Of a DNA stretch of 64,000 bases, positions 46,320 through 55,859 are shown in pieces. Source of the DNA: Epiperipatus broadwayi. Its lineage: Eukaryota; Onychophora; Udeonychophora; Euonychophora; Peripatidae. The notes below the pieces were generated by a model, which saw only the letters and a program-made list of their open reading frames with translations, was not told where the DNA came from and ran no database searches. How positions within the stretch are numbered: position 1 is the stretch's first letter; each line of letters opens with the position of its first letter. The position numbers and the translations under genes were made by a program. The DNA lies in NCBI GenBank assembly GCA_028023455.1, contig JAQFVV010012400.1, positions 10,906,248 to 10,970,247 on the forward strand, given 5' to 3'.

Positions 46320-46795
46320 AGGGAATATGCCTATGTGTTTAAAATGAAAGGTTTTTAATAAATGTGTTTTACCAGTTCTTACTTATGGATCTGAGACATG
46401 GACACATAATAAAGGAGCAATACAGACACTTCAGACCACTCAAAGAAGTATGAATATGTGCATGTTGGGAGTAACAAAAAGAGATCAAAAATGTAATATA
46501 TGGGTAAAATAACAAACACGTGTTACTGATCTCATTGAAAAAATTAAAAGATTGAAGTGGAGTTAGAATGGACATATTGCTAAAAGAGATGATAATAGAT
46601 GGACAATTGAAATCTTAAACTGGATTCCAAGAGATTGTAAAAGACCCAGAAAGAGACCACATGTGTGATGGATGGATGAAATAAAAAAGTGTACATGGGT
46701 GATGTGAAGAAGAGAAGCTAAAGATTGTAGGAGATGGATTCAACTTGGAGAGACCTTCATCCTGCAGTGAATTGATAAGGTTGATGATGATGATA
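46320..46795 (+). pseudogene. RTE-like LINE, truncated 3' end (best-preserved C-terminus)
   Basis: The frames read VLPVLTYGSETWTHNKGAIQ, then TRVTDLIEKIKRLKWS, GHIAKRDDNRWTIEILNWIP, RDCKRPRKRP, a WMDEIKK block and IQLGETFILQ before the stop and a GTTGATGATGATGAT tail. LTYGSETWT and the Arg/Lys-rich RPRKRP block are hallmarks of the C-terminus of RTE-type endonuclease-reverse transcriptases of invertebrates. Four or five in-frame stops show it is dead. Confidence 0.85.
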
Positions 46796-46799
46796 TATA

Positions 46800-47045
46800 T
46801 TCCATAATTTACATGGAAAGATAATATATTGGAAGGATGTATTGAAATTGAAATAGATGAATGAGAGAATAAAATGGAGTAAAGTTTCTAGACAATTGAT
46901 GGACTGCTGCAATCTTAAAATGGATTCCAATAAATTATAACAAATTTAGAAAAATACTATCTATAAGTTGGATAAAAGAATAAAGTTTTCTGGAGTGAGT
47001 GGTAAAGAGAAGCTATGAAATGGATAAACTGCAATGAAACAAAAA
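46800..47045 (+). pseudogene. second, more diverged LINE 3' fragment
   Basis: The frames give LKWIPINYNKFRK and ISWIKE, matching the ILNWIPRDCKRPRKRP and RWMDEIRK blocks, and end AATGGTT. It follows the preceding copy directly, either as an older tandem insertion or as a duplicated end. Confidence 0.55.
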
Positions 47046-47049
47046 TGGT

Positions 47050-47885
47050 TAAAAATAAGATAATTTACAAAAGAGAATAGAACTTATTAAAGTAGTTTTA
47101 TTATAGGAATTATTTTAGTAGGAAAAACCTATTACCAGCTTTAAATTTCAACACCTAACTTTATATTTTATTAATTTACTAAAAAAAAAAAATGTTAACA
47201 ATACTTTGATAGTCATTAACAGTAAAAGAATAACAAAATTGTCAGAAAGATTTAAATTCTTGATCAAGCATTGATAGATTATTTGATTAATCAGGTAATT
47301 GCATTCTATATTTATAAGTTCAAATTTCTATAGATTTGTATTTGTGCTTATTTTTAGTAAGTTTCAAAACGAATCTGGAATGCAGTGTTTTTATATTTCG
47401 TATAGATTGCATAAGTCATAATGCAGTTTTTATTATGATATAATCACTAACATATCTACCTAAACATTGTAAAACCTGAGTTTCAACAAGCCTGGCTTTT
47501 TTTTCAGGTGGCCATTTTAATCAATCATCCAATGGTTGGCTGGTATAGGAGTACATAATTACTATTAACTGGAAAGTAAAACAAGAATTGAAAACTTTTC
47601 AAACTGTTACCATTTAACCATTGTATTGTTTTGTTTTCATTGCTCTTTTAAGGAAAACTATTAGAGAGATCTTTGCTTTAAAGTGGTCTGTCTCTTTAAC
47701 TATGTTTAAAAATTTTGCTATTATATTTATATATGTCTACTAAGTTTTTTTAATCTTAAAGTATGTTGAGGTTCTTAGTAAGAGGTAATTCTTTCTTTTA
47801 AAGTGTATCTTTTTATATCTATGTGAGAGTACATACATAAGTATATGGGTAAGGATATTTTTTTCATTTCATATATATAAATACA
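47050..47885. other. AT-rich DNA, nothing recognised
   Basis: No supported feature. Confidence 0.45.
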
Positions 47886-47889
47886 TCTA

Positions 47890-48330
47890 TTAGCATAGTT
47901 ATTTGTAAGAATAGCCATATCTACATGTGTGTGTGCATGTTTATAAGTATACTTTCTCATGAAAGTATATATATTAGCATAGCTACTTGTAAGAATGACC
48001 ATGTTTTCATGTGTGTGCGTAAATATGTATAAGTATTTTTTCTAATGAAATACGTATATTAAATGTGGATAGCTTAATATATTAAGCAGAAGTAACTGCA
48101 TCTTCTGGTACTATGAATAAACAACATCCATACATTGACTACGTCTGCACATGAGTATATATATCATTTCTAGTAAAAAGTATATATATATATGTACACA
48201 CACACATATATATATATATATATTAGCATAGTTATTTGCAAGAATTATCATGCCTGCATGTCATCAATATATATATATATACTCCTTTTAATATAGTTCT
48301 ATATAAGAATGACCATACATGCATGTGGGT
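47890..48330. repeat. minisatellite-like array with (TA)n/(CA)n tracts
   Basis: The core TATTAGCATAGTTAYTTG followed by YAAGAAT-ACCAT and CATGTGTGTG recurs near 47888, 47971, 48221 and, more weakly, 48290. The first two units are about 83 bp apart. Variable TA and CA runs lie between units. The minus ORF at 47775-48002 is a by-product. Confidence 0.75.
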
Positions 48331-48413
48331 GTATGTATATTAAATATAGTTTAAAATTATAGTTTGCTTATGATTGAAAGCTATATCTTTTACAAAGAGT
48401 CTAATATAATTGA

Positions 48414-48600
48414 AACACGGGCTTATTATATATACACCTGTGTCTATATATGTAATATATAGGGTATATGAGCACAGACTTTCACACAACCTACCACTCT
48501 CCAGTCTATCTAATAACACTGATATACTCAAACACATATATGCTGAAAAGATAAATAATCACCAATATACTATTTCATGCTAAAACAGCAATCATCAGTC
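48414..48600 (-). mobile_element. hammerhead repeat, minus copy, truncated inside the ribozyme
   Basis: Starts with the AACACGGGCTTATTATATAC...CCTGTGT hairpin, then the reversed blocks AGGGTATATGAGCACAG, ACCACTCTCCAGTCTAT and the hammerhead. It ends abruptly at the 5' edge of the hammerhead core. Confidence 0.8.
48556..48600 (-). ncRNA. hammerhead-like motif lacking the 5' strand of stem I
   Basis: CUGAUGA (complement at 48592-48598), stem II UUGCU/AGCAU, GAAA, UAGUAUA and UUGG are present, but the sequence before CUGAUGA is AGA, so stem I cannot close. The element break falls exactly at this edge. Confidence 0.65.
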
Positions 48601-48609
48601 TAATATGCA

Positions 48610-51460
48610 AAATAATATATTATGCTTTAAATAATACACTCATTGGTAACTGGTTGGTTAAAGAACTAAAGAAAAGAAAAAACCCAATGGGTTTGCACTT
48701 TGAAGTTCGATAATTACCTCTTCACTTGTTAAATATCTGACTTATATAATAAACAAATAACAAAAACTAAAGCTGGTAATCTTTATTTAATCTATATACT
48801 AAATGCATCTAAAAATTATCTATCTAAAAAAAATTCTTAGTTTTAAAACATCTATGTTAATTGGTCATTTTTATAGCCTTACATTTATCTATTTAATATG
48901 TTATAATCCCAAAGCTAGTTTTCAGTTATTATAGAATAATAATGTCTTCAGTGGTTCAAAGTTAAAATAAAATAAACTGGGGTGTCCATATATTAATAGT
49001 GTTTTGAAATCACTTATATAATGCATTCCTTATAGTTTATTCTAATACAAATCATCTATTAGCTGGTAAATTTTCTATGTGTTTTAGAATTGGCTTTCTT
49101 CTTCTTCTTTTTCTGTTACTCCATTGACTATTTATTGCATTAACATTTTCAAAAGTAGCATCTTCTTTGGGTGTCTAAAACACGGATGCAAGGCAATGTT
49201 GAGTATCTTTATAGGATAAATACATTTCTATGTAATTTAATGCTGCTTTATTTTTTAAAAAAATTGCACTGTGATTCTCCAATAGATGAATGCTCACATA
49301 GTCTTTCCTTTACTCCTTTTATGTTTTATCTTTGTGTTTTAAATAGTATATTAAAGAAAATGAAATAATGTTAAATTTTATGAAAACTATGCTTTACTTT
49401 TTTTTCACTAATTTTGTCATTATTAAAAAGAAATACATAAAAAAATAATATTTAGTTTCTCCAGAAGCCATTGTAGGTCAAGTGCTATTAAGGGTTTACA
49501 CAATTTATTTTTGGGAATAATCAAGAGTTAACATGTTGCAAATGTATTTGCTTCTCACACCTTAATATTAATCCTGTCGTTTTTATGCAATGAGAAACTG
49601 AAATTACCAATCTTAAATATGTATATTATATGCAGTTAATAAATTATACTCTGTCATTGGCTAATGTATATTTTATTGTATGAAAAGGCTAATTAATGGG
49701 AATTATGATAGAGAAGAAGGAAAAGTACTTACTTATGTATTTAATGTCTTTTGTAAAAGAAGAAATTATTTATTTTGCTTATATTTTTAAATAGAAAATA
49801 TTCTTAGTATTTCTGCATACAGTGTTTTTTCGACTTCTGTGTAAACATAATTTGAATTATGCTTAAATGTTAATGCTCATATTTTTTTGTAGTGAGCTGA
49901 TATCTAGCTATAGAATTGTTCTTCATAGGATAATCCATGGCTCAAATCTTTGCTATTATTCATCATTTAATGCAGCTGTTAAATTTATGACACAAATAAA
50001 AATTAATATTTTGTCCATTTTGTCCCCTTCTACATTTTTGTTAGTAAATTATTTATTAATAATTTGTATTATATATATATATATGTTAAAATATGTATTT
50101 TATATATATATATTGTGAAATGATGCAAAATGGCCTTTTCTTTGATCAAATCAAAAGTTTCTATGAGTAAACTATTTTCCAATGATTCTCTTAGCATATC
50201 TAGTTTTTACTCCTTATTACTAAATTATACTCTTAGCACAGCAATAACTCTTTTTTTTCTTCTATCTTATTTTATTAAAAACTGTTTTGTCATCCAGACC
50301 TAACCAAAAAATGTCTATCTTTTTATATATTTATATCTTTCTCATTTTTTCTACAATGATATTTTTCTTTCAAAATTATACACTCTAAGAAATAAATATT
50401 CAACGCACTTTCTTCCATTTCAGTGTAATTTATATCTATCATCCAAGTCATTCAATGTTTGCATCCGTTTTTTGGTATCTAATAACAATAACAATAAGCT
50501 TTCTCTGCTGTTATCAAACATGCTTTCATAGTTTTTATATTTTTTATTTTAAATAACTGCAAATTATTTTTATTTAATTTCATTTTCCATAATTCTTTTT
50601 TTTTTCTAACCAAGGGTATCTGCTTTGTTTTACCACTTCTCATAATTGTGTACCTGTATTACATTTTTAAACATTTATCTTATTACTTATATAAGTATAT
50701 AAATTTATTTGATGTAATGTGATATGCAAAATGGCTTTTGTTTTCCGGCCTGGTTCATTTGTTTCTTTTTCTATCCCATTTTAATAAAACTGTTTTGTTA
50801 GTTGCCTTACTAATTTTGTATTTTGAAGTATCCACGACTGTGACTTATAGATTCTAGATTTACATCCATGAAACAACTTGGATCTAAAGTGAAATTAAAT
50901 CCCTTTCACTTCACTAAAATCCCAAACAAATAAGTTAATATAAAAAAAAATGTTTAGACTCAGGACAGTGAATTAGTAATTGGTTTCCTGGCAATATCAA
51001 AAGATAAAAGATGTCTCTATTTACATGAATATAACCTTTTTATTTGTATTGTTTATTAAATTAAAAATCCATAAAAAGTATCTTATTCAATATATATTTA
51101 GTCAAAATCTAAATTATTATAATCTCTAATGATTCATGGCTCATACTTCATCAGCTATGTTATCTAAATTACTTTTCTATTATCCTTAGAGCAGTATAAC
51201 TCAGTGTGATTACAGAATACAAATTATATTAGTCAGCATTAAAAGATTCTGTTTTTAAACTGACAGCTGAATAAAGTAAAAATAATAGTTTAATATTATT
51301 CTTATTACTAAAATGATAGTATTGAAGTCTTCACATTCTACTACATTATTGATTATAAAAAGATGTATCAAGCAAGTACTAACAGGACTAAATATTTTGA
51401 AAGAGAAAGTGGAGTGGGGCTTTTAGCATTAAAACTTTATAGATATAATCAATATACTAT
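48610..51460. other. AT-rich DNA, no gene supported
   Basis: Short ORFs at 49171-49368 and 49867-50118 have no domains. A (TA)n run lies at 50070-50112. Nothing else could be recognised. Confidence 0.45.
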
Positions 51461-51464
51461 GCCA

Positions 51465-51870
51465 ATACAGCTTGGCTGTGGATTTAAATTTATTTACATA
51501 TGGAGTTCACATTTATTAATTAATTTACATCTATATTAAACTATTAAAATTTAAATACATGACATACTGATGGGAGAGTCTTACTTTCAATTGAGATGTA
51601 AGAAATGTTCCTTACAGCTATAATGTCCAGCTACAGGCTCATACATAAGAATGTGAGTAATTGATCAAAAGAGGTCTCCTTTTGATTATTATTAGCTTGA
51701 ACAGGTTTGCTATTATTTCTTTGGCCAGCAGAACCTATCTTATTGCTTGCTGTGCATCAATGCACCTTGGCTGCGAATCTATCTTCATTTATATAATAAA
51801 GATCCCATTTACTAATTAATTTACATCTACAGTATATTAATCCATTAAAAGCATTAAAATTTAAATATAT
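51465..51870. repeat. diverged direct repeats about 290 bp apart
   Basis: CTTGGCTGTGGATTTAAATT...ATTAATTAATTTACATCTA...TTAAAATTTAAATA near 51470-51556 recurs as CTTGGCTGCGAATCTATCTT...TACTAATTAATTTACATCTA...TTAAAATTTAAATA near 51767-51868. Unit identity is not known. Confidence 0.6.
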
Positions 51871-51879
51871 ATATATTCT

Positions 51880-52675
51880 GCATCTTATTTATATTTATAT
51901 AAGTTAAATTTTAAAAATGATGAATGCAATTACATACATTTAAAATGGTTTTTTTTATTTTTATAAAATTAAAAATTTAAACTTTTTAATAACTTTTGAC
52001 CTAAAATTGTTTGCAAACTTTTAAAAACTATATTGTCATGAGAAATATGTTTGCATGCAAAATTTAAGATCAGAAATTGGAAAATGAGTGAAAACTGAGT
52101 TGCAAAATTTTATCTAGACTACAAAACTATACAACATTAGTTATATAAGAAAGAAAGAATAGAACATCACAAGTTCAAATTCATTGTTAATAACCAAGCA
52201 AATGGATGCTAGCAACAGCATTCATCATATAAAAAATAGGTCATATAACAAGTCTCAGTACCCCCCTCCCCCAACTTCAAAATGCTAATTTTTTATTCTC
52301 ATCCATTTAGATTAAAATTTGTAATTATTTATTGTACAAAGTAAATTAATTAACGTATTCATTTTAAAAGTATTTAAATATGAACCCAATATAAACTACA
52401 CAATTATATATTTTAACTAGTTATTAACTAAAAAAAAAAAAAAACACGCAAAAAATTATTCTCTATTGAGATCAATATAATGAGTCAGAGAAGGGGCCAT
52501 TGATATTTTTTAAAGCCCTGCCAAATGTAAATGCTTATCTCCAATACATGGTTTAATTTGATTAATGTATTTGAAGTGATTTCTTTTCTAATCTTTTGAT
52601 TCTGAGCTGCAGACATTTTATTTTTTCAAAACTGCAGAGTTCACCATTTTTGAAAAAAATAATAAAATACTTCCA
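51880..52675. other. AT-rich DNA, nothing recognised
   Basis: No supported feature. Confidence 0.45.
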
Positions 52676-52694
52676 CAAACCAAACTCAAATATA

Positions 52695-52800
52695 GTCTTG
52701 CATTGGTGGGCGAGAGGTCAGCGTGACTGCCTTGCACTTGCAGGCAGTTGCCTGGGTTGCGGGTAGGCATCCCGGCTGATGCTATGACACTTAAAAAAAA
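52695..52800 (+). mobile_element. tRNA-derived SINE with perfect 18-bp target duplication
   Basis: GTCTTGCATTGGTGGGCGAG head, CTTGCAGGCAGTTGCC middle, a slightly altered B-box (GGGTAGGCATCCC) and GATGCTATGACACTT plus poly-A. The perfect 18-bp duplication AAACCAAACTCAAATATA lies at 52677-52694 and 52801-52818, so this is a young insertion. Confidence 0.92.
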
Positions 52801-52893
52801 AAACCAAACTCAAATATAAAAAGCTATTCATAAATTTTTCAAAATCATTATTTGTATAATATATATCTGAGCACTTATTGTATATATGTGTAG

Positions 52894-52960
52894 AGATGAT
52901 AATCTGGACCAACTGATGATTGCTGGTTTAGCATGAAATACGTATATTGGTGATTATTTA
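52894..52960 (+). ncRNA. hammerhead ribozyme, complete core
   Basis: CUGAUGA at 52913-52919, stem II U-UGCU/AGCA-U (the first pair is U-U, the rest Watson-Crick), GAAA at 52935-52938, a two-pair stem III with loop ACGU, AUA at 52944-52946 and UUGG pairing with CCAA. The outer stem I helix GAUAAUC pairs with GAUUAUU across an asymmetric bulge (UGGA against U). Predicted cleavage after A52946. The weak first pair of stem II may reduce activity. Confidence 0.78.
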
Positions 52961-53366
52961 TATTTTTGACATATATGTGTTCAAGTGTATCAGTGTTATG
53001 AGATAGAGTGGAGAGTGGTGGATTGTGTGAAAGTCTGTGCTTATATACCTTATATATTACATATATATAGACACAGGTATATAATAAGCCTGTGTTTCAG
53101 TCATTACATTGTAGAGATGTCTGCCCATCCTTGCATATGTATTAAATGGATTATGTCCTGTACATATGCGGTTCAGATTGACCTTAAGTCAACATGTGTG
53201 TGACAAGAATCTCAGCCTCAGGGGGACTTTGAGCATTCCATCATCGGATTTTCAATTGGATGGACGGTTGAAGAGTTGAGTGTGGAGTAGATTGAAGCCT
53301 GTCCATTAAAGTATGAGAATTGTCTATCTTAATATATAGCTGAGCACTTATAGTATATATGTGTAG

Positions 53367-53432
53367 AGATGATAATTGGGACCAACTGATGATTGCTGGT
53401 TTAGCATGAAATATGTATATTGGTGATTATTT
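53367..53432 (+). ncRNA. hammerhead ribozyme, complete core
   Basis: CUGAUGA at 53386-53392, GAAA at 53408-53411, AUA at 53417-53419, UUGG next. Same helices as the copy 473 nt upstream; loop III is AUGU instead of ACGU. Predicted cleavage after A53419. Confidence 0.78.
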
Positions 53433-53784
53433 ATTTTTTCGACATATATGTGTTCAAGTGTATAAGTGTTATGAGATAGAGCGGAGAGTGGTGGATCGTG
53501 TGAAAGTCTGTGCTCATACACCCTATATATTACATATATTGATATAGGTATATAATAAGCCTGTATTTCAGTTAATATATTATTATAATATAATGCAAAG
53601 TGTTATCATTTTACAGCCCTACAAAATATTAACTGTAATCGGAATAATAAATTGTAAATGCTGTCTCAAATAAATAGTATATGTTTATTTAAAATTATTT
53701 AAAAATAATAATTCTGAAAAATACATAAAAAATATGAATATTTTTTATATATTTAAAAAAAAAAACTGTTACAGGCTCTAGTCT

Positions 53785-54012
53785 GAGCTTTTTTATGTTA
53801 TGTGTTTTTAAACCACTGAACATCTAAAATCTAAGAGCAGTGCTCTCAGATCCAAGTCTCCTCTCTGATGAAAGCCAAAAGCTAGAAACTAGTCTGGGGT
53901 TATTGGATGGATAAGCACTAATAGGGATTTTATACACAAACCTTTTTGTATCCATTGATTATTCTGGCTTGAATTTGGTAGCACTTCTGTATAGAGAAGA
54001 GTTTTGCTCACT
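53785..54012. mobile_element. fold-back family copy, one arm and loop
   Basis: CTCAGATCCAAGTCTCCTCTC, AGAAACTAGTCTGGGG, TATTGGATGGATAAGCAC, TTTTGTATCCATTGATTA and TCTGTATAGAGAAGAGTTTT follow the order of the right half of the 15.5 kb and 55.5 kb elements. The left arm is missing. Confidence 0.75.
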
Positions 54013-54029
54013 GTATTTAATAATGGTTG

Positions 54030-55125
54030 TCCTTGCTAATTTGCTTCCACCCACTACCCTACCAATTATATCTTTAAAGAAACTTCATTTGTGACTAAAA
54101 GTATGAAAAAATTCCCATATCTCGGAATCAAAACAATAGAATAAGCATCATCTCAAATACACTAATCAAGTTAAACTCTGTATTGGAGGCAAGCCTTTAA
54201 CTTTGGCAGAACTCAAGGAATATCAATATTTTCCCCTGACCTACTCCATTGATCTTAATACTGAAGAATTTTTGTGGCTTATATATTTTTAATTGTTTTG
54301 ATGCTCTGAATTTTTTTTTAATAAATGCAGTTGCCAGTTTTTCTTTTGTATCATCAAAAGCTTTTTATGGTAAGGCTTACAATGTGGAGGTAAAATACAT
54401 TTCTTATGTGGGCAGAAAATATATATAGAAAAACTTAAACTTGATAGTAGCAGGGAAGATTATATATATTTGGATAAAGTTCAATATGAAAATATTTTAA
54501 GAAATCTTGACAGGTGTCACAATTGTCTTAGAAAATGAAACATTATTCAAAAATGCCCATAGATTTACAATAACTAACAACTTTGAATTTAGACTAACTT
54601 TTGAAAAAATCCCAAATAATTGCTTTTTATTTTAAATATGCATTGTGAATAGGCAAATTGTTTTTTTTAATACAAGCATGTCACACTGGTTTTAAAACTG
54701 TAAAGCAAAGGAGTTTCATGAATATGATAAATTGGGGCATAGACATCTCAGGCCAATAAACTGATCGTGGTCACAGATGACAGTTATACAAAAGTTAAAA
54801 AAGATCTGTATAGATCTACTATACTGAGATCAATCCTGATAAAATATGTAAACAGGAAAAGTATTAATATATAGTATATGGCATGTAGAATGATGTTAAT
54901 ATACTTTAACAAGATACTTGGAAAGACATTATTTGTGACAAAAAAGATATGACTAAGGAGAGTGATAATATTAGCTCACATTGATATTATAAATTATAAA
55001 CAGTCATTCATAAATGTATATGGTCATTTTGACTCCAAGGACAAAAAAAGAGTAAAAACACTACTTTAGAAATGAGTTTTGTAATGATTATATAAATGAA
55101 TCTGTGAAGCACAAAAACATCCATA
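54030..55125. other. AT-rich DNA, nothing recognised
   Basis: Contains moderately less AT-rich parts (54050-54260) without coding signal. Confidence 0.45.
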
Positions 55126-55320
55126 TAAAAACAGGCAAAACTCTCTATATGTATTGCCACTCAGTGCAAGCCAAACTAATCAATGGATGTCAGAATGTTT
55201 GTGCATAATATCTTCATCTAGTGCCTACCTATCCAATATCCCCGGACTAGTTTCTGGCTTGGGGTCTTCATCAATGAGAAGTCTTGGATCTGAGAGCACA
55301 TGCACCTAGATCTTAAGGAT
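55125..55320. mobile_element. fold-back family copy, left arm and loop
   Basis: AAAACAGGCAAAACTCTCTA, TTGCCACTCAGTGCAAGCC, AGTGCCTACCTATCCAATAT, CTAGTTTCTGGCTTGGGG and CTTGGATCTGAGAGCAC follow the left half of the family. It stops after the loop, so no palindrome remains. Confidence 0.75.
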
Positions 55321-55532
55321 CTAATGCAACCCTCCAGCAGTCACTTTTTATTTCTACTTAACTACAAAACTATGAGTCTTAAATTGGAAAACATCATAAT
55401 AATTTAAATCCAAGCTCATCAGCTTATATAGTCATATAAGTCTGAACTCAATTCAGTACCTATACATTTTGGTGTCTTTGGTTCTTTAATAACCATAAGC
55501 TCCACTATCCTATTGGGTAGGATTGGTTTTAA

Positions 55533-55821
55533 GCCAATAAACATCACATGATCACCATTTTTTATGCTTGCTTATAGCCTATTAAAACAGGCAAAATTGC
55601 CACTCGGTCCAAGGCTTCTCACTGATGAAGACCACAAGCCAAAAACTAGTCTGGGGATATTGGATGAGTAGGCACTAGATGGGGATTTTATATACAAGAC
55701 TTCTGGCATCCATTGATTATTCTGGCTTGCACTGAATGGCAATATGTATAGATAATGTTGCCTGTTTTAATAACAGTTATAAGCAAGCATAAGAAATGGT
55801 GATCATGTCATATTTATTGGC
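55533..55821. mobile_element. fold-back family copy with both outer ends
   Basis: The left end GCCAATAAACATCACATGAT and the right end, whose complement reads GCCAATAAATATGACATGAT, pair over more than 60 bp, through ATGCTTGCTTATA and TTAAAACAGGCAA. The inner left arm is deleted (GGCAAAATTGCCACTCGG joins the loop), while the right arm is complete. This copy defines the full outer ends of the family. Confidence 0.82.
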
Positions 55822-55859
55822 ATACATCTACATAAAGACTATGCTGATCCATTTTTTTA

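Larger units (their letters stand above)
52859..53575 (+). mobile_element. hammerhead repeat, plus array of about 1.5 units with two intact ribozymes
   Basis: The first partial unit begins near CTGAGCACTTATTGTATATA and the array ends after the hairpin TATAGGTATATAATAAGCCT at about 53570. Two hammerheads lie exactly 473 bp apart. Between them are the TGTATCAGTGTTATGAGATA block, the GACACAGG...CCTGTGT hairpin, GGTTCAGATTGACCTTAAGT, ATCGGATTTTCAATTGGATG and GCCTGTCCATTAAAGTATGA. No ORF of interest; those at 52718-52912 and 52985-53203 are by-products. This is the best preserved array of the family here. Confidence 0.88.

Noticed and set aside
53862-53890. CTGATGA followed by AGAAAC in the fold-back family, at hammerhead-like spacing
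   Set aside because: Across copies (15.64, 53.86, 55.24 and 55.62 kb) the bases between the two boxes (AAGCCATAAGCC type) cannot form stem II, C3 is T in two copies, and the base expected as U16.1 is A. The similarity is probably chance.
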